In this document: positions 1 through 8,551 of the stretch, one piece after another
Position numbering within the stretch: the stretch's first letter is position 1
Layout of the letters: each line of letters opens with the position of its first letter
From: Spiractinospora alimapuensis
Lineage (GTDB): Bacteria > Actinomycetota > Actinomycetes > Streptosporangiales > Streptosporangiaceae
Assembly: GCF_018437505.1 (NCBI RefSeq)
Contig: NZ_CP072467.1
Location: 1,302,001-1,366,000, forward strand
Length of the DNA stretch: 64,000 bases
Direction of reading: 5' to 3'
The notes under the pieces: generated by a model
Told to the model about the DNA's origin: nothing
Seen by the model: only the letters and a program-made list of their open reading frames with translations
The model's database searches: none
Translations under genes and position numbers: made by a program

Positions 1-218
1 CGGGTGCGGGACAGGCGCCGATACAGCGACACCGCGATGGACTGCGGGGTCACCAGCCCGGACGCCACCTGCGGCAGCAGCGGCTGGTACAGCATGTAGT
101 CGTCGGGCGTGATGAGGGTGATGTCGGCCGGCGTCCGCTGGCCGAGTCGTTGTTCGAGCCGCCGCAGTGTGGTGAAGCCGGCGAACCCGCCACCCACGAC
201 GACGATGTGTGGCCGCAC
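1..218 (-). CDS. Type II NADH dehydrogenase / FAD-dependent oxidoreductase (N-terminal part)
   Basis: Only the first ~72 codons lie in the window; the gene runs off the left edge. The translation opens with a dinucleotide-binding Rossmann motif (VVVGGGFAGFTTLRRLE) and continues with TLITPDDYMLYQPLLPQVASG-like sequence, which is the N-terminal pattern of type II (non-proton-pumping) NADH:quinone oxidoreductases. These enzymes pass electrons from NADH to menaquinone at the cytoplasmic face of the membrane. The start is a GTG at 218 placed directly before the Rossmann strand. It lies about 100 bp downstream of the TetR gene on the same strand and could be co-transcribed. The family call is sound; the exact member is uncertain because most of the protein is missing. 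Confidence 0.75.
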   Translation of the reverse strand, partial: MRPHIVVVGGGFAGFTTLRRLEQRLGQRTPADITLITPDDYMLYQPLLPQVASGLVTPQSIAVSLYRRLSRT

Positions 219-321
219 GATCGCACCCCCGTATGGCCGGACGTCTTCTGTGCCAGGGGTGCCCCACCAGCCCCTGGGTAAACGTTGGCACCGGTCGCGG
301 ACCGCGTGGCAGCGGCCGTGC

Positions 322-924
322 TCAGGCCTCCCGGGCGGTGTCGGCGAGCAACGCGGCGCGGCCCATCGCGCGCAGGAGGGGCGCCATGGACTCCCGTGGC
401 ACCTGGCCTGTGCTGTGTGGTGTGGAGTTGAGCAGACCGAACACCCCGTGCACGGCGACGCGTAGTTCCGCGGGGTTCGCCCCGGGGCGCAGCGCCGCGA
501 GGATCGCGACCCACTGTTCGATGTAGTCGCGCTGCAACCGTCGAATCTGGTGCCGGTCGGGGTCGGGGACGTTGCGCAACTCCCGGTCGTGCACCGTGAT
601 CAGTGCCGACTCGGCGAGGGCGAAGTCGACGTGGCCGCGCAGCAACGCGTCCAGGGCAGCGGTGGCGTCGGGGGCGTTGGCGACACGCAGGCGGGCCCCA
701 GCGGCGAGACGTTCGCTGACGTCCAACAGCATGGCCGACAACACCGCCTCCTTGCTGGTGAAGTGCCGGTAGAGCGCGGGGCCGGTCGTCCCGACCGCCC
801 TGCCGAGTTCCTCTATGGTCACACCATGGAATCCGTGCGCCGCGAACAATCGGGCCGCGGCCCGCAGAATTGCGATACGGCGGGATTCGGTGTGGGGGGT
901 GGGGCTCCCCACTCTCTGCGACAT
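322..924 (-). CDS. TetR/AcrR family transcriptional regulator
   Basis: A 200-residue one-domain repressor of usual TetR length. The helix-turn-helix lies at about residues 14-60 (IAILRAAARLFAAHGFHGV, then TIEELGRAVGTTGPALYRHF), typical of the family. The remaining helical part is the ligand pocket, which is not conserved enough to name a ligand. It diverges from the acyl-CoA carboxylase beta gene, and the ~95-bp spacer holds two palindromes that are good operator candidates. TetR repressors next to carboxylase/acyl-CoA dehydrogenase genes usually sense an acyl-CoA intermediate, so control of leucine/isovalerate or related acyl-CoA breakdown is the likely job (inference). Confidence 0.9.
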   Translation of the reverse strand: MSQRVGSPTPHTESRRIAILRAAARLFAAHGFHGVTIEELGRAVGTTGPALYRHFTSKEAVLSAMLLDVSERLAAGARLRVANAPDATAALDALLRGHVDFALAESALITVHDRELRNVPDPDRHQIRRLQRDYIEQWVAILAALRPGANPAELRVAVHGVFGLLNSTPHSTGQVPRESMAPLLRAMGRAALLADTAREA

Positions 925-964
925 TCACGGTCCTTCCTGTGTCGCCTGGCGCCCTGGACACCGA

Positions 965-979
965 TAGTAGGCGCTACTA
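965..979. promoter_or_regulatory. Palindrome TAGTAG-GCG-CTACTA, candidate operator
   Basis: A perfect inverted repeat of two 6-bp arms around GCG lies between the divergent TetR gene and the carboxylase beta gene. It sits about 40 bp upstream of the TetR start and may overlap its promoter, so autoregulation is plausible. The binding protein is inferred from position only. Confidence 0.45.
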
Positions 980-991
980 CCATCGCGATGA

Positions 992-1007
992 GTTAATGGA
1001 CATTAAC
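992..1007. promoter_or_regulatory. Palindrome GTTAATG-GA-CATTAAC, candidate TetR operator
   Basis: A perfect 7+2+7 inverted repeat, AT-rich against a GC-rich background, ends 11 bp before the carboxylase beta ATG. Size, symmetry and place fit a TetR-family operator that would block transcription of the beta gene. A related 16-mer occurs before the alpha-subunit gene at 3168-3183. Confidence 0.6.
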
Positions 1008-1018
1008 GAAGGGGTTAG

Positions 1019-2643
1019 ATGACCGGCTCCCCTACTCTCGGTTCCTCGGTGGATTCCACGGCGAGCGCGTTCGCGCGATACGCCGAGGAAAACCGCGCGC
1101 TGGCCGCCCAGCTTCGACAGCGGGTGACGACGCCGCGCTCGGCGGATCGGAACGCGCACGCACGAAACACACAGATCGGGGCAAACTACTCCCCCGGGAG
1201 CGTGTCGACACCCTGCTCGACCGGGGTTCACCCTTCTTGGAGCTGTCTCCGCTGGCCGGATACGGACTGTACGGAGACGACGGCCAGGACGCCCCCGGCG
1301 CCGGGATCATCACCGGTGTCGGTCGTGTCGCTGGCCGAGAGGTCATGGTGGTCGCCAACGACGCGACCGTCAAGGGGGGAAGCTACTTCCCGATGACGGT
1401 GAAGAAGCACCTGCGTGCCCAGGAGGTGGCACTGCACAACCACCTCCCGTGCGTCTATCTCGTGGACTCCGGTGGCGCCTTCCTCCCCATGCAGGACGAC
1501 GTGTTTCCCGACCGAGAGCACTTCGGACGGATCTTCTACAACCAGGCCACGATGTCGGCGCGAGGCATCCCCCAGATCGCCGCCGTCCTGGGCTCCTGCA
1601 CCGCCGGTGGCGCCTACGTGCCCGCCATGAGCGACGAGGCGGTCATCGTGCGCGAGCAGGGCACGATCTTCCTGGGCGGCCCGCCCCTGGTGAAGGCCGC
1701 GACAGGGGAGGAGGTGACGGCCGAGGAGCTCGGTGGCGGCGACCTCCACTCGCGGGTCTCCGGCGTGACCGACCACCTGGCCGACGACGACGCCCACGCG
1801 CTGGAGATCGTGCGGGACATCGCGGGCACCCTGGCACCCCCCGACGCGCCCGCCTGGGACGTCGGCTCCCCCTGCCCACCGGCGCTCGACCCCCAGGACC
1901 TGTACGGCATCGTCCCCACGGACACCCGCACGCCCTACGACGTCCGCGAGGTCATCGCCCGCGTCGTGGACGCCAGTGAGTTCACCGAGTTCAAGGCCGA
2001 GTACGGGACGACCCTCGTCACCGGTTTCGCGCGTGTCTGGGGCCACCCGGTCGGGATCGTCGCCAACAACGGGATCCTGTTCAGCGAGGCCGCGCTGAAG
2101 GGGGCTCACTTCATCCAGCTCTGTGACCGGCGTCGGATCCCCTTGGTGTTCCTGCAGAACATCTCCGGGTTCATGGTGGGCCGGGACTACGAGGCGGGCG
2201 GCATCGCCAAGAACGGCGCGAAGATGGTGACCGCCGTGTCCTGCGCGCGTGTCCCCAAGTTCACCGTGGTGATCGGTGGGTCCTTCGGGGCCGGGAACTA
2301 CAGCATGTGCGGGCGGGCGTACTCACCGCGGTTCCTTTGGATGTGGCCCAATGCCCGGATCTCGGTCATGGGCGGCGAGCAGGCCGCGTCGGTGCTGGCG
2401 ACCGTACGCAAGGAGCAGATGTCGGCCCAGGGTGAGGAGTGGCCGGCGGCCGAGGAGGAGGCGTTCAAGGCGCCGATCCGCCAACGCTACGAGGACCAGG
2501 GAAACCCCTACTATTCCACCGCGCGGTTGTGGGACGACGGGGTGATCGACCCCGTGGACACCCGCACGGTGCTCGCGCTGGGCCTGGCCACCGCGCGTAA
2601 CGCCCCCCTGGACGAGATGGGATACGGCGTCTTTCGGATGTGA
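1019..2643 (+). CDS. Acyl-CoA carboxylase beta subunit (methylcrotonyl-CoA carboxylase type), apparent frameshift near N-terminus
   Basis: This is the carboxyltransferase subunit that moves CO2 from biotin to the acyl-CoA, most likely 3-methylcrotonyl-CoA in leucine breakdown. From about 1138 onward the frame reads continuously through the family ([36 protein letters not shown], a [15 protein letters not shown]-type oxyanion region, and [13 protein letters not shown]) and ends at 2643. The normal N-terminus (ATG at 1019 with AAGGGG 4 bp upstream, then [18 protein letters not shown]) lies in another frame. The two frames meet around 1127-1138 and behave as if one base is missing. No ATG or GTG exists upstream in the downstream frame. 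Either the gene is broken or the base call is wrong. Intact length would be about 540 residues, normal for the family. The alpha subunit follows at 3220. Confidence 0.85.
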
Positions 2644-2688
2644 GACGCGCACGGGACGCTCGCGACCGAGAGCCCCGCCGGGACCGGG

Positions 2689-2713
2689 GTGGTGCGCCGC
2701 GACGACGCACCAC
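2689..2713. terminator. Hairpin between convergent genes
   Basis: The arms GTGGTGCG and CGCACCAC are perfectly complementary with a 9-nt loop, in the short gap between the carboxylase beta gene (+) and the DUF397 gene (-). No T-run follows, as is common in actinomycetes. It probably ends transcription in both directions. Confidence 0.55.
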
Positions 2714-2721
2714 GGTCTACG

Positions 2722-2934
2722 TCAGAACACTCCCTGGCGCACCGCGCCGAGGAACCTGACCCATTCGCCCACGGGCGCGCGCAGCCGCCCGCGCGTGGGG
2801 TTCTGGGAGTCACGGACCGCGACGTCGCGATCGTCGCGGGTCCCGGTCCAGATGCCACTCGCGCACTGGACGCAATTGTACTTCGCGCTGTAGCTACTGG
2901 TCCGCCACTGGGCGAGCGGATCCTGACTGGACAC
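2722..2934 (-). CDS. DUF397 domain protein
   Basis: A ~70-residue protein that matches DUF397 over its whole length: WRTSSYSAKYNCVQCA near the start, AVRDSQNP in the middle, and a final EWVRFLGAVRQG helix. DUF397 proteins are actinomycete-specific and normally sit next to an XRE-type helix-turn-helix gene, acting with it in developmental signalling. No such partner is seen here, so this copy is an orphan. The GTG at 2934 is preferred over the TTG at 2937 because an AAGGGA sequence lies about 8 bp upstream of it. Confidence 0.8.
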   Translation of the reverse strand: MSSQDPLAQWRTSSYSAKYNCVQCASGIWTGTRDDRDVAVRDSQNPTRGRLRAPVGEWVRFLGAVRQGVF

Positions 2935-3167
2935 CAACCACGTCCCTTCACTGTCGAGCGGCCCGCGTGACGCGAAACCACCTCGAGATCATCTGGCGGA
3001 CAGCAGCGTATCCCGTGTCGTCTGGTGCGGAACCCGGAACAGATGGAAAAGTTGGTCGGTGTTCCCCAGCGCCATTGTGGGTGACGGACGACGGCGCACC
3101 GAAGGTAGCCAATATCTTCCACTTCGCCACTATTGCCCACTTTTGTTGGCACGCCTGGACACCGTCG

Positions 3168-3183
3168 ATTAATGACTACTAAC
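3168..3183. promoter_or_regulatory. Degenerate copy of the TetR operator before the carboxylase alpha gene
   Basis: The 16-mer ATTAATGACTACTAAC agrees at 11 of 16 positions with the perfect palindrome at 992-1007, keeping TTAATG and TAAC at the same spacing. It lies 36 bp before the alpha-subunit start. This suggests that the TetR at 322-924 controls both transcription units (inference). Confidence 0.4.
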
Positions 3184-3219
3184 ATCCGAGTTATCAGCCA
3201 CGAATGAAGGTCGGTCAGC

Positions 3220-5346
3220 ATGCCAGCAGCGCCCACGGTTCTCGTGGCCAATCGCGGCGAGATCGCGGTCCGTGTCCTCCGCACGCTGCGCCGACTGGGG
3301 TGGCGTTCCGTGGCCGTGTACGCCGACGCCGACGTCGCCGCGCGGCACGTGCGCGTCGCCGACACCGCGGAACGGCTCGGCGGCACGGGTCCGGCGCGTG
3401 GGTATCTGGACATCGACGCGATCGTGGCCGCGGCCAGGCGCGCCAATGCCTCACTCGTCCACCCCGGGTACGGTTTCCTGTCCGAGAACGCGGACTTCGC
3501 GGTGGCCTGCGCCGAGGCGGGCCTCACCTTCGTCGGACCGCCGGCGTCCGCCATCAGCCTCATGGGTGACAAGATCCGCGCCAAGCGGGCGGTGGAGGCC
3601 GCCGGAACACCGGTGCTCCCCGGTTTCGCCGAGGAACCCGGACACCCGCTGGAAGGCGTCGAGCTGTCGGCCGCCGCGGCCAAGGTGGGATACCCGCTGT
3701 TGCTGAAACCGGCCGCCGGTGGTGGTGGTAAGGGCATGCGCCGCGTGGCCCGGCCCGAGGAGCTCGTCGGTGCCGCCGGCGCCGCGCGTCGGGAGGCGGC
3801 GGGTGCGTTCGGCGACACGACGCTGCTCGCCGAACGGTTGGTGGAACCGGCACGCCACGTCGAGGTCCAGATCCTCGCCGACACCGAGGGTCACGTCGTT
3901 CACCTCGGGGAACGCGAGTGCAGCCTGCAGCGCCGACACCAGAAGATCGTCGAGGAGGCTCCCTCCCCCGCCGTCGATGAAGAGCTCCGGGTATGGATGG
4001 GCGAGGCCGCGGTCGCGGCGGCGAAGGCCTGTGGCTACGTGGGTGCCGGCACGGTGGAGTTCATCGTTCCCACCCACGGCGCGTCGGACGAGTCCGCCCC
4101 CGGGAGCGGTGGGACCGACGCCGGGGCCGCCACGGGTCTCACGCGCGCGATCGGTGAGCATCGGTCCGACGCCCCACCCTTCGCGTTCCTGGAGATGAAC
4201 ACGCGCCTCCAGGTCGAACACCCCGTCACCGAGGAGGTCGTGGCCTGGGACGGAGCCCGGGGGGTCGACCTCGTCGAGCTCCAACTACGCGTCGCCCTGG
4301 GCGAGCCGCTGCCCTTCGCCCAGGCCGACCTCGGTCGGGTCGGCCACGCCGTCGAGGCCCGTGTGTACGCCGAGGACCCCGCCCGCGGTTTCCTTCCGGC
4401 GGGCGGGCGGGTGCTACGGCTGCGGGAACCGGCAGGGGACCACGTGCGGGTCGACTCGGGCCTCGACGTGGGAACGGACATCGGATCGGCCTACGACCCG
4501 CTGTTGTCCAAGGTGATCGCGTGGGGAGCCGATCGCGAGGACGCCCTGCGCCGGCTCCACCGTGCCCTGGCCTCCTACACACTGCTCGGCTGCGCCACCA
4601 ACGTCTCCTTCCTTCGCGCGCTGTTGACGCGCGACGAGGTCCGTGCCGGGGACCTCGATACCGCCCTCGTGGAACGCATAGGCGACGGGCTCGTCACCGC
4701 TCCCCCGCCCGTCGTGTTCGCCGCGGCCGCGCTGGACCGCCACCTCTCCCTTCGCCGCGACACCTCCTCCAGCCGGTTCACCACCGCCGACGGCTGGCGC
4801 GTCGGCACCCCGGTGGCCACCACGTGGCGGCTCACCGTCGCCGGGGGTGAGCCCGTCGTGGTCCGCACCCGACCGTTGGACGACACGGTCACCCTCGACC
4901 GCTTCGAGGTCGCCGTCGGGGCGGACGCACCCTCCGTCGCCACCGTCTGGCGCGGCGAGGACGACGAGGAACTCCACCTGGAGTTCGACGGCGTCCGACA
5001 CACCTTTGTCCGCGCCGCGCTGGACGGTGAGCTCTGGCTCGGCCGCGACGGTGCGAGCTGGCAGGTCAAGGAGGAGGCGCGTGTCTCCCCCCTGCGGCGC
5101 GGCTCGCGCCCCGTGGATCCCACGGTGCGCAGCCCCATGCCCGGAACCGTGATCAGTGTGGAGGTCGAGGCCGGGCAACACGTATCGGAGGGCGAGACCC
5201 TCGCCGTCGTCGAGGCGATGAAGATGGAGCACGCGATCCCGAGCCCGATCTCCGGCACCGTCTCCCGACTCGAGGCTCGCCACGGGCAGACGGTCGCGAT
5301 GGACGCCGTCCTCGCCGTCGTCACCGCCGACGAGCCCGCCCCGTGA
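3220..5346 (+). CDS. Acyl-CoA carboxylase alpha subunit: biotin carboxylase plus biotin carrier (methylcrotonyl-CoA carboxylase type)
   Basis: A 708-residue fusion. The N-terminal biotin carboxylase opens with VLVANRGEIAVRVLRTLRR, carries the ATP-grasp glycine loop KPAAGGGGKGMRRV, and has the catalytic segment MNTRLQVEHPVTEE. The C-terminal carrier domain holds EAMKMEH with the biotin lysine at residue 668. It charges biotin with bicarbonate using ATP and hands the carboxyl group to the beta subunit. Residues ~284-320 are an odd low-complexity Gly/Ser/Ala/Asp insert inside the carboxylase domain, between GTVEFIV and FAFLEMN, where homologues have only a short turn. The acyl-CoA dehydrogenase gene follows about 80 bp downstream on the same strand. 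Substrate assignment rests on context. Confidence 0.9.
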   Translation: MPAAPTVLVANRGEIAVRVLRTLRRLGWRSVAVYADADVAARHVRVADTAERLGGTGPARGYLDIDAIVAAARRANASLVHPGYGFLSENADFAVACAEAGLTFVGPPASAISLMGDKIRAKRAVEAAGTPVLPGFAEEPGHPLEGVELSAAAAKVGYPLLLKPAAGGGGKGMRRVARPEELVGAAGAARREAAGAFGDTTLLAERLVEPARHVEVQILADTEGHVVHLGERECSLQRRHQKIVEEAPSPAVDEELRVWMGEAAVAAAKACGYVGAGTVEFIVPTHGASDESAPGSGGTDAGAATGLTRAIGEHRSDAPPFAFLEMNTRLQVEHPVTEEVVAWDGARGVDLVELQLRVALGEPLPFAQADLGRVGHAVEARVYAEDPARGFLPAGGRVLRLREPAGDHVRVDSGLDVGTDIGSAYDPLLSKVIAWGADREDALRRLHRALASYTLLGCATNVSFLRALLTRDEVRAGDLDTALVERIGDGLVTAPPPVVFAAAALDRHLSLRRDTSSSRFTTADGWRVGTPVATTWRLTVAGGEPVVVRTRPLDDTVTLDRFEVAVGADAPSVATVWRGEDDEELHLEFDGVRHTFVRAALDGELWLGRDGASWQVKEEARVSPLRRGSRPVDPTVRSPMPGTVISVEVEAGQHVSEGETLAVVEAMKMEHAIPSPISGTVSRLEARHGQTVAMDAVLAVVTADEPAP

Positions 5347-5428
5347 ACCAGTGGCCCGTCGCCGCGACCACCGCGTCGGCGTGGCCGCCGCGCCATCCGT
5401 CACCCGCACGTCAAGCAGGGGAGCAGTC

Positions 5429-6583
5429 ATGACCGACCCGCATCTCACACCCGAACTCCGGGAGCTGCGCGCGACCGTCGAGGAATTCGCGCGCACCGAG
5501 ATCGCGCCCGTGATCGGCGACTTCTACGAGCGAAAGGCCTTCCCGTACGACATCGTCGCCGGGATGGGGCGGATGGGCCTGTTCGGGCTCCCCTTCCCAG
5601 AGCAGTACGGCGGCATGGACGGTGACTACTTCGCCCTGTGTGTCGCGCTGGAGGAACTCGCCCGCGTGGACTCCTCCGTGGCGATCACCCTGGAGGCGGG
5701 GGTCTCCCTGGGTGCGATGCCGATCTACCGCTTCGGCACGGACGCGCAGCGCGAGCGGTGGCTGCCGCGCCTGTGCGCCGGTACCGGCCTGGGCGCGTTC
5801 GGCCTCACCGAACCGGACTGCGGGACGGACGCCTCCGCGCTGCGCACCACCGCGCACCAGGACGGTGACTCCTGGGTGATCGAGGGCACGAAGGCGTTCA
5901 TCACCAACTCCGGGACCGACATCACCGACCTGATCACGGTCGCCGCGGTGACCGGGCAGCGCGCGAGCGGGCCGGAGATCTCCACCATCATCGTGCCCAG
6001 TGACACCCCCGGGCTGACGGTCGGCCGCGCCTACTCCAAGGTCGGTTGGAACGCCTCCGACACCCACGAGGTCGTGTTGGACGGGTGTCGGGTTCCCGCG
6101 GAGAACATGCTCGGCGAACGGGGACGTGGCTACGCCCAGTTCCTGCGCATCCTGGACGAGGGGCGCATCGCCGTCGCGGCCCTGTCCGTCGGGCTCGCCC
6201 AGGGTTGCGTCGACGAGAGTCTGCGCTACGCCGCGGAGCGCGAGACCTTCGGGCGGCCCATTGGCGGCTACCAGGCGATCCAGTTCAAGATCGCCGACAT
6301 GGAGGCGCGCGCCCACACCGCCCGCCTGGCCTACTACGACGCCGCGACCCGCATGCTCGCCGGCGCGCCGTTCAAACGTCAGGCCGCCATCGCCAAACTC
6401 GTCGCCGGCGACGCCGCCATGGACAACGCCCGCGACGCCACGCAGATCTTCGGTGGCTACGGCTTCATGAACGAGTCGGCCGTGGGCCGGTTCTACCGCG
6501 ACGCCAAGATCCTGGAGATCGGCGAGGGAACCAGCGAGGTCCAACGCATGCTGATCGCCCGCGACCTGGGTCTTCCCGACTAG
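5429..6583 (+). CDS. Acyl-CoA dehydrogenase (isovaleryl-/short-chain type)
   Basis: A 384-residue FAD enzyme that oxidises an acyl-CoA to the 2-enoyl-CoA. Family signatures are FGLTEPDCGTDASAL (FAD/substrate segment), GWNASDTHEVVLDGCRVP, and the C-terminal FGGYGFMNESAVGRFYRDAK followed by EIGEGTSEVQRMLIARDL, which includes the glutamate used as catalytic base in this subfamily. The ATG at 5429 was chosen because AGGGGAG lies just upstream; the open frame extends 26 codons further but without family similarity. Together with the carboxylase it would convert isovaleryl-CoA to methylglutaconyl-CoA. The hydratase and HMG-CoA lyase often found in such clusters are absent here. Confidence 0.9.
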   Translation: MTDPHLTPELRELRATVEEFARTEIAPVIGDFYERKAFPYDIVAGMGRMGLFGLPFPEQYGGMDGDYFALCVALEELARVDSSVAITLEAGVSLGAMPIYRFGTDAQRERWLPRLCAGTGLGAFGLTEPDCGTDASALRTTAHQDGDSWVIEGTKAFITNSGTDITDLITVAAVTGQRASGPEISTIIVPSDTPGLTVGRAYSKVGWNASDTHEVVLDGCRVPAENMLGERGRGYAQFLRILDEGRIAVAALSVGLAQGCVDESLRYAAERETFGRPIGGYQAIQFKIADMEARAHTARLAYYDAATRMLAGAPFKRQAAIAKLVAGDAAMDNARDATQIFGGYGFMNESAVGRFYRDAKILEIGEGTSEVQRMLIARDLGLPD

Positions 6584-7645
6584 GCACTGGTCGAATGGGC
6601 GGATCGCGAAACCGGTTCGGGGATCGAGGCCGCCCCTAGGGTCCCGCCGAAGATCACGGCCCGCTCGTCATGACGGTCGCGACCGCCCGGATCCGGGTGA
6701 GCGGGTCGATCATTCGCTCCACGGTGTTCCGGCCTCGGTTGGACAGCCGGTTCAAAGCCGGGGTCCTACCACCCGCCGGCGAAGACGCCGATGCTCCCTT
6801 TGGCCGCGTCGTGGGCGCCGGCGCTCGGGGTGGGAGTGGGAGCGGCCCGTTCCGGCGGCCTGGTGAACGCGCGTGGTCGTCGTGATCTCCCGGTGTCGAC
6901 GGGGTGCGCTCGCCCCGCTCGTGCCGGCGGGCTCCGGACGGAGGGCGACGGGTCCCCCCCCGGGGCGTCCACGCGCGATCCCGTTTTGTCCAGCACGGGC
7001 GTTCCCTGGTGGTCCACCGAACCACGCGGGAGGAACCGCACAGGCGCGTATCACGGGGGCACCCCCGGGGCCGGAGCGATCACCACGATCACCGCGGCTC
7101 GCCCACCGCCACGGGCGTCCTCCCGTGGCGGCCTCCATGCGAACGCGGAGCCACGACTCTCGACCAGCCCGGTGCGCGGACTTCGACCGACAGGCCCCAC
7201 CTCACCCATGCACCGCCGTTGAGCAGACACGACCGGACCAAGCCACGCGTTGACACGCGTGGTCACCCACACGCGACGCCAGGCAGACCACGACCCCGAC
7301 GGGGCTCCGCCACCGTCGTTCAGGCACGTGTGCTTGGCTTCGTGGTCTCAGGCTGGAGCGGGGCGTTGGCGGAGGTCCTCGCACGGCCGCGGCGACACCG
7401 GACGGAAACGGCGCTGCGCGTACCCAGGGACTCTGTTGCGGTGAACACCGCCGGGCGGTTCGTCGTCGCGCGAACCTGACGGTTCAGCGAGGGAAACCGC
7501 CAGGATCCAGCGACGCTCGAACGTGGCGGCGGGCTTCGTCGGTGGCACGCCGCGTGGGCGCGCCACCGGTAAACGCGCGGCACAGGCAGGCTGCGGCCGA
7601 TCGGCGAATGCCACGCCGCGCGACCCACCACGACCGAGGAGCGTC
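6584..7645. other. Gene-free interval of about 1.06 kb
   Basis: No open frame here shows family similarity, plausible codon use or a ribosome-binding site. The only recognisable content is the transposase tail at 6657-6770. The rest looks like decayed sequence between two catabolic islands. Confidence 0.5.
6657..6770 (-). pseudogene. Remnant of an IS5-type transposase C-terminus
   Basis: About 38 residues ending in a stop read ALNRLSNRGRNTVERMID, then PLTRIRAVAT. This resembles the conserved C-terminal segment of IS5-family DDE transposases (typically RNTVERxxNRLKxxRxxAT), where the glutamate of NTVER is the third catalytic residue. Everything upstream is lost, so this is a fossil. Confidence 0.5.
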
Positions 7646-8548
7646 TCAGGGGTTCGGGGCGTCCAGGCGGTAGACACGGCGGGCGGTGGTGGAGAGAACG
7701 TCCTCCCGGACCTTCTCCGGGTGAGCGGCGAGGGCGTCGGTCCAGGCGTCCAGGAGGGCGGCGTAGCTGGTCCAGATCTTCTCGACCGGGAAGTTGCTGC
7801 CCCACAGGCAACGGTGGGAGCCAAACCGCCGCAGGCACTCCGAGAGGACCAGGCGGATCATCGTGGGGTCGACACGGTGGCAGAAGGTGCCCTGGCCGGA
7901 GAGTTTGGCGACGACGTTGGGGTGGGCGGCGAGACGGGTGAGGGCATCGCGCCACTCGGTCACGGTGCGGGCGTCGCGGTCCACGAGCATCCCGGCGTGC
8001 ACCAGGACGAACGTGATGTCGGGAAAGTCCCGGACGAGCCGCTCGGCGGCGTCGACCTGGCCGGGGAAGACCTGCAGCTCGAACAGCCAGTCGTGGTCGG
8101 CGAGTCGGGCGAGGTTACGGCGGAACACGACGTCGTCCATCGCCTCGGGGTCGGCGGCGAACCGGAACTCGGGGCGGGGGTGGTGGTGGAGTTGGAGCCG
8201 GACACCCCGCAGGAGCGAGGTGGTCCTCGCCTGCTCGGCCAGGACGGAGTCCGCCGTGGCCGAGAACAGGTCGACGCATCCCACGACCGCCGTGGGCCAC
8301 CCCGTCTCCTCGTGCACCGAGCGCACCCACCGGACCTCGTCCACACAACGGTCCAACGGCCAGTTCGTCTGGACGTAGACCGAGGCGGTGACTCCCGCCT
8401 CGGTCGCCTCGGCCACGAACTCCTCGGCGGGGTAGTCGCGTCGGATCGACTCGTAGGGGCCGAAGATCCGGGGCACCATCGGACCGGTCAACCAGGGCAG
8501 GTCGTTCTGTCGCCAGAGGTGATGGTGGGCGTCGACGATCCCCGGCAC
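7646..8548 (-). CDS. Amidohydrolase family protein (TIM-barrel, lactonase-like)
   Basis: A 300-residue metal-dependent hydrolase of the amidohydrolase-2 group. It opens with the metal-binding strand IVDAHHHLW, has a central VLVHAGM strand, and ends with the CLWGSNFPVEK segment whose WGSNFP pattern is typical of the fuconolactonase/2-pyrone hydrolase branch. Members open lactones or hydrolyse or decarboxylate ring acids. It is the last gene of the molybdenum hydroxylase operon, 3 bp after the EthD-like gene, so hydrolytic ring opening of the hydroxylated product is the best guess (inference). The substrate is unknown. Confidence 0.85.
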   Translation of the reverse strand: MPGIVDAHHHLWRQNDLPWLTGPMVPRIFGPYESIRRDYPAEEFVAEATEAGVTASVYVQTNWPLDRCVDEVRWVRSVHEETGWPTAVVGCVDLFSATADSVLAEQARTTSLLRGVRLQLHHHPRPEFRFAADPEAMDDVVFRRNLARLADHDWLFELQVFPGQVDAAERLVRDFPDITFVLVHAGMLVDRDARTVTEWRDALTRLAAHPNVVAKLSGQGTFCHRVDPTMIRLVLSECLRRFGSHRCLWGSNFPVEKIWTSYAALLDAWTDALAAHPEKVREDVLSTTARRVYRLDAPNP

Positions 8549-8551
8549 GGC

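Noticed and set aside
2948-3130. A 60-codon reverse-strand frame upstream of DUF397 as the missing helix-turn-helix partner
   Set aside because: Its translation shows no helix-turn-helix pattern and is too short for an XRE regulator.
7250-7479. Small forward frames before the amidohydrolase gene
   Set aside because: No ribosome site, no family similarity, and frames open on both strands, as expected for GC-rich non-coding DNA.
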